In this document: piece by piece, positions 16,200 to 23,984 of the stretch | How positions within the stretch are numbered: position 1 is the stretch's first letter | Layout: each line of letters starts with the position of its first letter | Assembly (NCBI RefSeq): GCF_020523965.1 | Contig: NZ_JAJAPX010000005.1 | Coordinates: 62,001 to 126,000, forward strand | Source: Neotamlana sargassicola | Lineage (GTDB): Bacteria; Bacteroidota; Bacteroidia; Flavobacteriales; Flavobacteriaceae | Direction: 5' to 3' | DNA: 64,000 bases | The notes under the pieces: generated by a model | The model's input: the letters and a program-made list of their open reading frames with translations, nothing else | Databases searched by the model: none | What the model was told of the DNA's origin: nothing | Position numbers and translations under genes: made by a program

Positions 16200-16841
16200 A
16201 TGGGTAAAATTTCCCAAGGTATTTTAGGAGGGCTTTCAGGTAAGGTTGGAAACGTTATCGGTGGAAGCTGGAAAGGAATTGATTACATTAGAATTAAACC
16301 CTCAAGTGTAGCCAATCCAAGAACTGTTGGTCAAGTAAACCAAAGAACGAAGTTTACTGCCACTTTAGAATTTTTACAGGCTGTAAAGCCTTTTATTAAG
16401 TTAGGGTATAAAGGATTAGCTGTTAAGAAAACAGAATTTAATGCTGCAATGTCGTATGTGTTGAATAATGCGATTACAGGTACAGAACCAAACTTTGTTG
16501 TTGACTATCCAAACGCTTTAGTAAGTCGCGGAGGTTTATCTGGTGCGTTAAACCCGACGACTGATTTAGCAACTGCTGGAGAAGTAACTTTTGGGTGGGA
16601 TGATAACTCTGCTGAAGGTAACGCAAATGCTACTGACAAGGCAATGTTATTGGTTTACAATCCATCAAAAAAGGAATCTATTTCTTTACTTAATGGAGCA
16701 GACAGAACAGTAGGTTCTCAAATTGTTTCAATCCCTACAACTTATGCAGGTGATACGGTAGAGCTATTTATGGCGTTTATTACTGCTGATGGTAGTCAAG
16801 TATCAAACAGTATTTATTTAGGCTCTGGTACAGCTAATTAA
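16200..16841 (+). CDS. DUF6266 family protein
   Basis: The protein has 213 aa. The glycine-rich N-terminus (GKISQGILGGLSGKVGNVIG, then WKGIDYIRIKPSS), the ANPRTVGQVNQRTKF segment and a helical middle match DUF6266 as I know it. The C-terminal 90 residues look like a beta-sandwich (VTFGWDDNSAEG, then AMLLVYNPSKKESI). There is no signal peptide. DUF6266 proteins are widespread, often multi-copy, in Bacteroidetes, and their role is not established. The gene is isolated, with its own structured leader and a strong terminator, so it is a stand-alone transcription unit. It has relatively GC-rich codons for the window, consistent with an accessory origin. Confidence 0.75.
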   Translation: MGKISQGILGGLSGKVGNVIGGSWKGIDYIRIKPSSVANPRTVGQVNQRTKFTATLEFLQAVKPFIKLGYKGLAVKKTEFNAAMSYVLNNAITGTEPNFVVDYPNALVSRGGLSGALNPTTDLATAGEVTFGWDDNSAEGNANATDKAMLLVYNPSKKESISLLNGADRTVGSQIVSIPTTYAGDTVELFMAFITADGSQVSNSIYLGSGTAN

Positions 16842-16861
16842 TGCTTGGTGTTTTTATTTGG

Positions 16862-16890
16862 AAACCGCTCTAATCGAGCGGTTTTTTTTA
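16862..16890 (+). terminator. Rho-independent terminator after the DUF6266 gene
   Basis: AAACCGCTC and GAGCGGTTT form a perfect 9-bp stem with a 5-base loop, followed by a T-run. It lies 20 bases after the stop. Confidence 0.92.
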
Positions 16891-17025
16891 TGCTATATTT
16901 GTTGCTTTATTTATTGATGTTTACTCTTTATTTACTCTTTTTATGTGTTTTTTGTATCCTATTTGTTGCCCAAACGGCTTAACGCTAATAGATATAAGGA
17001 TAGTTAAATATTGTATCGGGAAGTA

Positions 17026-17382
17026 ATGAATATAGAAGATTTAATTGGTGAATTCTCTGTAATAGGTAATAACCAAAATGCCGAAAAGACCGAGTATAAA
17101 GGCACATTAACTTTAAATTTAGATGAGAATAATCGTGTTTTGGCTCGTTGGGTTATTGGTAAGGAGCAAGAACAAAAAGGAACTGGCTTTTTTAAAAATA
17201 ATATTTTGGTAATTAACTTTAACTATGCTGATGAACAAAATAATATATATAAAGGTGTTGTTGTTTACAAATGCTTAAGTAAGGATATTTTAGAAGGCTT
17301 TTGGTCTGAGAAACATGGTAATCCATTATTTTTAGGAGAAGAACGCTGTTTTAAGATGAATAATAGTTATTTGTTTAATTAA
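17026..17382 (+). CDS. Hypothetical protein, 118 aa, beta-rich
   Basis: I do not recognise this protein. The ATG at 17,026 is preferred over a TTG at 17,011. It has no signal peptide, transmembrane segment or cysteine cluster. Alternating hydrophobic strands (KGTLTLNLDENN, VLARWVIG, NILVINFNYA, YKGVVVYKCL) and a terminal segment ILEGFWSEKHGNPLFLGEER suggest a small lipocalin-like or other beta-barrel fold that measures or binds a ligand. That is only a structural guess. The gene stands alone between a terminator and the next promoter. Confidence 0.6.
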   Translation: MNIEDLIGEFSVIGNNQNAEKTEYKGTLTLNLDENNRVLARWVIGKEQEQKGTGFFKNNILVINFNYADEQNNIYKGVVVYKCLSKDILEGFWSEKHGNPLFLGEERCFKMNNSYLFN

Positions 17383-17463
17383 TCTTTTTTTGCTCAGATT
17401 TCGTTTTAAATGGTGATTATGAATGATATAGGCGATTTTTATTAAAATAAATCGACAAAACGC

Positions 17464-17493
17464 TTGTTTTTTGCGTTAAATTGCATAAATTTG
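17464..17493 (+). promoter_or_regulatory. Bacteroidetes-type promoter for the 17,518 gene
   Basis: TTG at 17,464-17,466 and TAAATTTG at 17,486-17,493 are separated by 19 bases, matching the -33/-7 consensus. The transcription start would fall near 17,499, leaving a leader of about 19 bases. Confidence 0.75.
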
Positions 17494-17517
17494 CGAAAGA
17501 ACCCTAAAGTCTATGTA

Positions 17518-17964
17518 ATGAAAACCAAAGTTATATTCCTTGTTTTTAGTATATTTTTCACTGTAAATACTGCCTTTGCACAAAAAAATAAAGAAGCAAA
17601 AAGCATAATTAGTCAGTCGGTAGCAATAAAAAAATACCACAACAAATCTGAATTACAATCTATGCAGAAAGGTGAATTACTCTCCTTATATGTTGAGCGT
17701 ATAGAAAGCTTAGTTAAAACATTGCCTTATATTGCTTTTGCAACAAAGCCAGGAGTAACAATGACTACGCTAGGCATCCCTAATACAAGTGATAACCGTA
17801 AAATGCTCGATGCTCAATTTGAAGAAACAGATAAGTATATGGAGAGTAATAAGGAGTTTCAAAATACATTTTTGCCTTATTCCGATACCCAAAATTTAAT
17901 TGCGGCTATTTTATTTTATGAAGAAATAATTAAATCGTTGCATACTTACAGCGAGTTTCGCTAG
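17518..17964 (+). CDS. Hypothetical secreted protein, 148 aa
   Basis: A clear signal peptide (MKTKVIFLVFSIFFTVNTAF, then AQ) is followed by about 125 mainly helical, polar residues with the segments GELLSLYVERIESLVKTLPY and TYSEFR at the end. The start at 17,518 is fixed by the consensus promoter at 17,464-17,493, because the longer frame would begin inside that promoter. I recognise no family. It lies 300 bases upstream of the gliding operon on the same strand but behind its own promoter. A link to gliding is possible from position only. Confidence 0.7.
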   Translation: MKTKVIFLVFSIFFTVNTAFAQKNKEAKSIISQSVAIKKYHNKSELQSMQKGELLSLYVERIESLVKTLPYIAFATKPGVTMTTLGIPNTSDNRKMLDAQFEETDKYMESNKEFQNTFLPYSDTQNLIAAILFYEEIIKSLHTYSEFR

Positions 17965-18071
17965 TATTCCATTTAAGTTTATTCAAAATATAATTGGTAA
18001 TCCTGTCATGGTTTTTAGATGTTCATAAATATCACATTTATATGTGTTTAGCAATTTGCGTGATGGCAATC

Positions 18072-18096
18072 AAATAATAGCTCTTATTATTTTTTG
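18072..18096 (+). terminator. Possible weak terminator
   Basis: AAATAATA and TATTATTT form an 8-bp AT-only stem with a 5-base loop, followed by more T. The lack of G-C pairs makes it weak. It lies 110 bases after the preceding stop. Confidence 0.3.
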
Positions 18097-18186
18097 GCAA
18101 TTAAAAAAGTAAAAACACTTAATTTGTGCATTTCGTCGATAAAAAATATAAATAAAATTAAAAAATAATGTATTTTAACGATAAAA

Positions 18187-18217
18187 TTGGTTTTTCGTGG
18201 ATTTTATTCTATTTTTG
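18187..18217 (+). promoter_or_regulatory. Promoter of the gliding (spr) locus
   Basis: TTG at 18,187-18,189 and TATTTTTG at 18,210-18,217 are 20 bases apart, a consensus Bacteroidetes promoter. The predicted start near 18,223 gives a leader of about 40 bases before the ATG at 18,264. Confidence 0.75.
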
Positions 18218-18263
18218 GTAAACCAAATTACTTAGCTCCCCAAAGCTACTAATAACTAAAATT

Positions 18264-19592
18264 ATGACTATGAATAACATTACTAAAGTGTTATGGATAT
18301 GCCTGTTTTTTGCAGGTAATATGTTTGCACAACAAGAAAAAGGAATTTTTGGTCCAACAAATTGGCTTAATTATTGGACGGAGTTCAAATCTGCCACAAA
18401 AGATTATGGTGAGCCCAATAAAATTTTAACCGGAGATATTACCGAAGACACGAAATTAAATAAACGCGATATTTATTTATTAGTAGGTAATGTTTTTGTA
18501 AAAGATGGAGCTACTCTTACTATCGAGCCAGGAACAGTAATTATTGGTGATTTCGAAACTAAAGCTTCCTTAACTATTACTCGAGGTTCTAAAATTATTG
18601 CAGATGGTTACGAAACAGATCCTATTGTATTTACTTCAGAAAAAATATCGAAGCGACCAGGCGATTGGGGTGGCATTACTATTTTAGGAAATGCACCATC
18701 GAATAAGTTTGGAAACGGCTCGGTGGCTCAATATTATAGTAATTTAGACCCAGCCTCGTATGCTAGTGCCAATTTTGGTGGAAATATTGTTGACGATAAC
18801 TCAGGTATTTTGCGTTACGTTCGCATAGAATATGCTGGAAACAGGTTGAGAAATATTGGGTATACTAATGGTTTGTTATTAGCAGGTGTTGGAAGCGAAA
18901 CAATTTTCGAGAACGTTATGGCGAGTTATTGTGCTGGCGATTCTTTTAAAGCTTGGGGTGGTGCACCTCATTTAAAGAAAATGGTTTCCTACAGAGCTTC
19001 GGGTAATGATTATAAATTTAATTTTGGAGCTCAAGCCATAATAGAAAATTCTGTTGCAATTCGTTCGCCATTTATATCAAATAGTGAGGTGGCTCGTAGT
19101 TTACAGGTTAAATCTTATAATAATATTCAAGAGGTCGATTTTTCAAAGAAAAATACTTTCGTGGCGGCCAAAAACCTAACTTTTGTAACCGAAAGCGATG
19201 ATATTAAGGCAGATATACAAAAAGGATTGGTAAATGAAGCCGTATATGTTGGAGAAAATACTTCGTTAGATTTAAATAAAAGTGTTATTTCAGGTTTTAA
19301 TCCTGCTGTTATTTTTCAAAATACCATAAGAATTAATCAAGAAAGTTTAGATAAAATTAAATTTTCCGAAATGTATTTTAATAATTGTAATGGTAATATT
19401 TTCATTGAAAATAATAGTAATAACGAAGATTTAGAAAACTGGTACGGTAACAGAGCTTTTTTTAATGTGTATTCTGAAGGTGATGATTCTGAGACTTTTA
19501 TCGATTCGAAAAATGAAAAGAAACCAGATTTTAGACTACGAATTAATAAAATTATGGCTACAAATATTGACTCTGATTTAGACCGCGATTAA
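18264..19592 (+). CDS. Secreted beta-helix protein, first gene of the spr locus
   Basis: The protein has 442 aa with a signal peptide ending in MFAQ. The core shows short repeating beta rungs typical of a right-handed beta-helix: VFVKDGATLTIEPGTVIIGD, GDWGGITILG, ILRYVRIEYAG and IENSVAIRSPF. Related Bacteroidetes surface proteins share the pattern TIEPGTVI...GDWGG. No T9SS C-terminal sorting domain is evident; it ends in a short Asp-rich tail. It is transcribed toward sprC, 139 bases upstream, behind a consensus promoter, so it may be the first gene of the gliding operon. Its function is unknown. A surface or periplasmic partner of the SprB adhesin system is inferred from position. Confidence 0.75.
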   Translation: MTMNNITKVLWICLFFAGNMFAQQEKGIFGPTNWLNYWTEFKSATKDYGEPNKILTGDITEDTKLNKRDIYLLVGNVFVKDGATLTIEPGTVIIGDFETKASLTITRGSKIIADGYETDPIVFTSEKISKRPGDWGGITILGNAPSNKFGNGSVAQYYSNLDPASYASANFGGNIVDDNSGILRYVRIEYAGNRLRNIGYTNGLLLAGVGSETIFENVMASYCAGDSFKAWGGAPHLKKMVSYRASGNDYKFNFGAQAIIENSVAIRSPFISNSEVARSLQVKSYNNIQEVDFSKKNTFVAAKNLTFVTESDDIKADIQKGLVNEAVYVGENTSLDLNKSVISGFNPAVIFQNTIRINQESLDKIKFSEMYFNNCNGNIFIENNSNNEDLENWYGNRAFFNVYSEGDDSETFIDSKNEKKPDFRLRINKIMATNIDSDLDRD

Positions 19593-19731
19593 AGTTTTAA
19601 TTAAAAATAGTGTTTCGAATTTATACCTTTCCAGTATTTCAATTGTAATTACAATTCAATTATATTAATACGAACCAGATTAAAAAAAATGGATTAAAAG
19701 GTCGAAGTACGGTTTTTTAAAAGTGATTGAA

Positions 19732-21165
19732 ATGAAACTCTTAAATATTACTTTTATACTGTTTTTTATTTTGGGTTTATCTCAATTACACGGGCAAGTT
19801 ATAATTGGTAAGCCTACTTTAGGATTTACGCAAGCTTGTGCAAGTGAGTCGTTTAATGAGTATCAGGTTACTTTTTCATTTTCACCCGATACGGCATTAC
19901 TAGTCTCTAATCAGTTTTTTATAGAATTGTCCGACCCAACTGGCGATTTTACCAACCCAACAACGGTTTATTCTTCGGCAGAAGGTGAAATTACAAGCTC
20001 TCCTGCTACAATAACTTTTGCATTTCCAGAAACAGTTTCGGGCGAAGCCTACAAGGTAAGAGTAAAAAGTACAGCGCCAATTGCGTCAAGTACGCCATCA
20101 GTTGCTTTTGCAGCGTACTACAAAATTCAAGACACACCATTTTCAATCAATAATTTAATTCCCACAGGGATATTTTGTGCTGGAGGAAGTTATTTATTAA
20201 CTATTGATAATCCAGGTAACGACGATAACGACTCTCCATTACAATATCCATCCTTAAATTTTAATTGGTATAAGTTAGTTTCAGCAACCACGTCAGTAAT
20301 CGTACATACCGGATTAACATACGAAGTTACCGAAGCTGGAACCTATTATGCAGAAACTAATTATGGTACTTGTACTTCAAACTCTTACTCTAACCGAGTG
20401 GTTATAAGCGAATCGGCTTCTGGAAACGATTCCGAAATAACGTCGAGTCGCGGTAACCCTTATTGTGCAAGTGACGGCGAAACAATTTTAAGTGCCATTA
20501 GCGCTAATTCATATCAATGGTATAAAGATGGAGAACTTATTGAAAATGCCACAAATCAAACATATAATACAAATATTTCTGGATTTTACACGGTAAATAT
20601 TGATTTAGGTGGTTGTAGTACAACGGCTTCAATAGATTTAGATACTATGACTTTTACAAGTAGTTTAAATGTAGAAGATGAATTTTCTTTGTCAAATGGA
20701 GAATCAGTTACTGTAAATATTTCTACAGATGCCGATGCACCAATGTTTCAATGGATTTTGAATGACGTTATAATATCTGGAGAAACCACTAGCTCATTAG
20801 TAGTGAATCAAGCAGGAGATTATCAAGCGGTTATAACTCAAACAAATGGTTGTGAAACTTCAAATACGCTTACATTTTCTGTTACCGAACCATTCCCAGA
20901 TGTAGAAAATATACCAAATGTAATTAGCCCCAATAACGATGGCGTAAACGATACTTGGGTTATTCCAAAAAAATATGTAAGTGGTTCAAATACAGTTGTT
21001 GTTATTATGTCATCTCGTGGTGAAGTGGTGCTGCAAACCAATAATTATTTAAACAATTGGCCTCAAGAAACAATGGATTTAACAAGTATAAATTCCGTGT
21101 ATTATTACATCATAAAACCCGAAAATAATCAAACCAAAAAAGGGTCTATTACAGTACTAAAATAG
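19732..21165 (+). CDS. sprC: SprC-like secreted gliding protein with T9SS type-B sorting domain
   Basis: The protein has 477 aa from the ATG at 19,732, the natural start of the signal peptide (MKLLNITFILFFILGLSQLH); a GTG three codons earlier is less likely. The body is beta-rich with Ig-like segments (SYQWYKDGELIENATNQTY, then MFQWILNDVIISGETT). The last 85 residues form the gliding-motility-associated C-terminal domain (PNVISPNNDGVNDTWVIP, ending KGSITVLK), the type-B signal for T9SS secretion. It is 1 base from the sprD-like gene and in the order sprC-sprD-sprB-sprF known from Flavobacterium johnsoniae, where these genes support SprB-based gliding. The gene name rests mainly on synteny and size. 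Confidence 0.8.
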   Translation: MKLLNITFILFFILGLSQLHGQVIIGKPTLGFTQACASESFNEYQVTFSFSPDTALLVSNQFFIELSDPTGDFTNPTTVYSSAEGEITSSPATITFAFPETVSGEAYKVRVKSTAPIASSTPSVAFAAYYKIQDTPFSINNLIPTGIFCAGGSYLLTIDNPGNDDNDSPLQYPSLNFNWYKLVSATTSVIVHTGLTYEVTEAGTYYAETNYGTCTSNSYSNRVVISESASGNDSEITSSRGNPYCASDGETILSAISANSYQWYKDGELIENATNQTYNTNISGFYTVNIDLGGCSTTASIDLDTMTFTSSLNVEDEFSLSNGESVTVNISTDADAPMFQWILNDVIISGETTSSLVVNQAGDYQAVITQTNGCETSNTLTFSVTEPFPDVENIPNVISPNNDGVNDTWVIPKKYVSGSNTVVVIMSSRGEVVLQTNNYLNNWPQETMDLTSINSVYYYIIKPENNQTKKGSITVLK

Positions 21166-21166
21166 T

Positions 21167-23734
21167 ATGAAAAAACTAATGCCATGTTTAATCTTATTTA
21201 TTTTGTTCCTACAGCAAATTAGTGCTCAAGAGCAAGATGGAGTAGTGGCATTACAATTACCTGTACGAAATTCTTTGCGTTTTAATAAATACGCTATTAA
21301 CCCAACCTTTAGTTTTGTTCGAGAGCAAAATAAATATGTTAGTTTTACCAATAAGCGTGAGTGGGTGGGTTTCGAAAATGCACCACAAACATATTTATTT
21401 AGTTATTCTGGGCGTTTTAAAGAAAATTTAGGAGCCGGCTTAGGTTTGTTTCAGCAAAATTACGGAATATTAACTACGTTTGGTGGGGTTGCTAACATAG
21501 CTTATAACGCAGTTATAAATCGTGATCAAAATTTAACTTTTGGTCTTAATTTAGCAGCCTATAAAAGTGGAGTGAATAGTGGAGATGTGGTTACAAATTA
21601 TCAAGATCCTTCTTTGCAAAATATACCGTCAAATACTTTAATAACCATAAATCCTGGTATTAATTACGGGACTATGTTTTTCGATTTTGGAGTGTCTTTA
21701 AACAATATTGTTGCTTATAATTTTACAACATCGCAGATGTTAGAAGACAATCCAGAGCAATCCATTCAAGGTCATATTATGTACACCGGTTATGCAGATA
21801 GTCGTGGTTTTTTCGACGAAAGTAAATTTACTGGTTTTGTACGTTCAGAGTTTAAAAAGGATCAAACAATTCTTTCAGGAGTTGTAATGCTTACGGTTCC
21901 AAAAGGTATTTGGGCACAAGTTGGTTATAATACTTTTTATGGAGCGTCTGGCGGCATTGGGTTTAATGTTACAAATAATATAGGATTAGAATATAATTAT
22001 GAAAAAGCCATAGGCGAATTAAATAATTTTGGTAGTTCTCATGAAATCACATTGGCTTATAAATTTAATAATAACAATAAACGTTTTATTTATAGCGGCG
22101 ATGAAGATGAACAAGGGTTGTTAAATTCTAATAGAAATAAAAAAAGATATTCACCAAGGCGTAAAACAACTTCTAAAAAGCCGGTGGTTAAAGCTAAACC
22201 TGAAGCAGATACAAGTAAGGAAACTAAAATCAACGCCGAAGCAGAGAATAACCGTTTAGCGGAAGAAGCTAAAAAACAAGCCGAAGCTGAAGCAGCGGCA
22301 AAATTAGAGGAAGAACGCGTGGCAGCAGAAACTAATGCAAAAGCCGAAGCAGAAAAGAACCGTTTAGCTGAAGAGGCTAAAAAACAAGCTGAAGCTGAAG
22401 CAGCGGCAAAATTAGAGCAAGAACGCTTGGCAGCAGAAGCAAATGCAAAAGCTGAAGCGGAAAAGAAACGTTTAGCTGAAGAAGCTAAAAAACAAGCCGA
22501 AGCTGAAGCAGCAGCAAAATTAGAGCAAGAACGCTTGGCAGCAGAAGCTAATGCAAAAGCCGAAGCAGAGAAGAACCGTTTAGCTGAAGAGGCTAAAAAA
22601 CAAGCTGAAGCTGAAGCAGCAGCAAAATTAGAGGAAGAACGCTTAGCAGCAGAAGCTAAAGCAAAAGCCGAAGCAGAGAAGAACCGTTTAGCTGAAGAGG
22701 CTAAAAAACAAGCCGAAGCTGAAGCAGCCGCAAAATTAGAGCAAGAACGCTTAGCAGCAGAAGCTAAAGCAAAAGCCGAAGCAGAAAAGAAACGTTTAGC
22801 TGAAGAGGCCGAAAAAGCATTAGATACAGTGATGCTCGATGGTGTTTTAATTCCTGCTTCCAAAGATAAGGAGTCGCTGGAAATGAAGCGTTTAACCGAA
22901 TTAACAGTGAATGCTCGAATCGATCAACAAAATTTAATAAATCGTTTAAAAGATGCTGTGGCAAGCAGAAAGCAGGACTTAGCCGATTTAAAAGAAGAAA
23001 ACGATTTAAGTGAAAAAGGTATTTATAAACAGCCTAAACCATTCAAGAGTACATCGGCCGAAAATGCTAAACTAGAAGCCATTAAGTCAGAAATTGATGA
23101 TGTATTAAAGTCTCAAAGTAGCCGTATTACTAAATTAGAATCTTTGTATAAAACAAGACTTAAAAATACGAGAAAAGCAAAAGATGAAGTAAATACGTAT
23201 TATGCTAGCGAGATAGAAAAATTAAAATCGCAACAGGCAGAAATTTTAAAAACTAGGCAAATCTTGTTAAATCAGTTAGTTCAAATTAAGGAAGATACTG
23301 ATTTTGAAAGAAAACGCAGAATTAAACGAGCTGCTTTCGATAACGAACAGGAACGTTATAATAAAGATAGAGGTGCATTAAAAGCATTAAAAGAAAATAC
23401 AACAGTTACAGAGCAAACACCTACAATAAGCGAATCTGATTTTGGTGAAGTAATCCCGAATAATATTTTAATTATTAATCGAGTTGCTAATGTTGAAGCC
23501 GGGTATTATTTAGTTTTAGCGGTACATTCTGATACAAATAAGAGAGACGATTTTGTTAGAAAAGTATTGCAATTCGGTGATTCTAACGTCGATTTCTTTT
23601 ACGATGTTAACAGTAGTAAATATTACATTTATACTAAAGTGTTTAATGATTTGGCGTCGGCAAGATCTGCAATGCAAAACAATAAATCTACTTTATATTT
23701 AAGTAAATCTTCAATTGTAAATATTCAAAACTAA
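21167..23734 (+). CDS. sprD: SprD-like gliding protein: PorP/SprF barrel plus coiled-coil repeats
   Basis: The protein has 855 aa. After a signal peptide (to SAQE) comes a PorP/SprF-like outer-membrane domain of about 280 residues (NKREWVGFENAPQTYLFSYS, then GLEYNYEKAIG). From residue 357, five tandem 36-residue units and a partial sixth (AEAEKNRLAEEAKKQAEAEA and so on) form a long charged alpha-helix or coiled coil. A further helical segment follows, and the last 85 residues (AGYYLVLAVHSDTNKRDDF) look like a SPOR-type domain that could bind peptidoglycan. The design suggests an outer-membrane barrel with a periplasmic rod reaching the cell wall. It lies 1 base after sprC. SprD supports SprB function in F. 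johnsoniae. Confidence 0.85.
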   Translation: MKKLMPCLILFILFLQQISAQEQDGVVALQLPVRNSLRFNKYAINPTFSFVREQNKYVSFTNKREWVGFENAPQTYLFSYSGRFKENLGAGLGLFQQNYGILTTFGGVANIAYNAVINRDQNLTFGLNLAAYKSGVNSGDVVTNYQDPSLQNIPSNTLITINPGINYGTMFFDFGVSLNNIVAYNFTTSQMLEDNPEQSIQGHIMYTGYADSRGFFDESKFTGFVRSEFKKDQTILSGVVMLTVPKGIWAQVGYNTFYGASGGIGFNVTNNIGLEYNYEKAIGELNNFGSSHEITLAYKFNNNNKRFIYSGDEDEQGLLNSNRNKKRYSPRRKTTSKKPVVKAKPEADTSKETKINAEAENNRLAEEAKKQAEAEAAAKLEEERVAAETNAKAEAEKNRLAEEAKKQAEAEAAAKLEQERLAAEANAKAEAEKKRLAEEAKKQAEAEAAAKLEQERLAAEANAKAEAEKNRLAEEAKKQAEAEAAAKLEEERLAAEAKAKAEAEKNRLAEEAKKQAEAEAAAKLEQERLAAEAKAKAEAEKKRLAEEAEKALDTVMLDGVLIPASKDKESLEMKRLTELTVNARIDQQNLINRLKDAVASRKQDLADLKEENDLSEKGIYKQPKPFKSTSAENAKLEAIKSEIDDVLKSQSSRITKLESLYKTRLKNTRKAKDEVNTYYASEIEKLKSQQAEILKTRQILLNQLVQIKEDTDFERKRRIKRAAFDNEQERYNKDRGALKALKENTTVTEQTPTISESDFGEVIPNNILIINRVANVEAGYYLVLAVHSDTNKRDDFVRKVLQFGDSNVDFFYDVNSSKYYIYTKVFNDLASARSAMQNNKSTLYLSKSSIVNIQN
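22235..22811 (+). repeat. Five tandem 108-bp repeats plus a partial sixth within sprD
   Basis: Units of exactly 108 bp start at 22,235, 22,343, 22,451, 22,559 and 22,667, with a partial unit from 22,775. Copies are nearly identical in DNA, so copy number may vary between strains. The repeats also create a long open frame on the opposite strand that is not a gene. Confidence 0.95.
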
Positions 23735-23984
23735 TCTTGTAGGTAAAATACTTCTTTTTGTAAGGTTTTTACGGCTAAATTGTTAAATTTATTCGTTAAA
23801 GAGAAAAAAAATCTGATCTTATTTACTTTTTATTATAAAAAAATGCGATATTTACATAGTTATAAAGTGTATATAATCAAGACAACGAGAATGTGAAGTA
23901 AGAATTAGCGTTCTTTTTGTGGTTTTAAGCCCAAATACTTGGTTTTTTGTACCCAAGCAAAAACCATATAAAATGCTCCTGCTT

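Noticed and set aside
14435-18190. Complete mobile element (integrase, transposase or att sites)
   Set aside because: No recombinase gene, transposase or tRNA is visible in the window, so only element-like DNA is claimed.
22235-22811. CRISPR-like regular repeats
   Set aside because: Units are in-frame coding repeats of 108 bp without unique spacers.
22090-22863. Long minus-strand open frame of 257 aa opposite sprD
   Set aside because: It is the shadow of the 108-bp repeats, made of repetitive Ser/Ala/Phe, with no start context or promoter.
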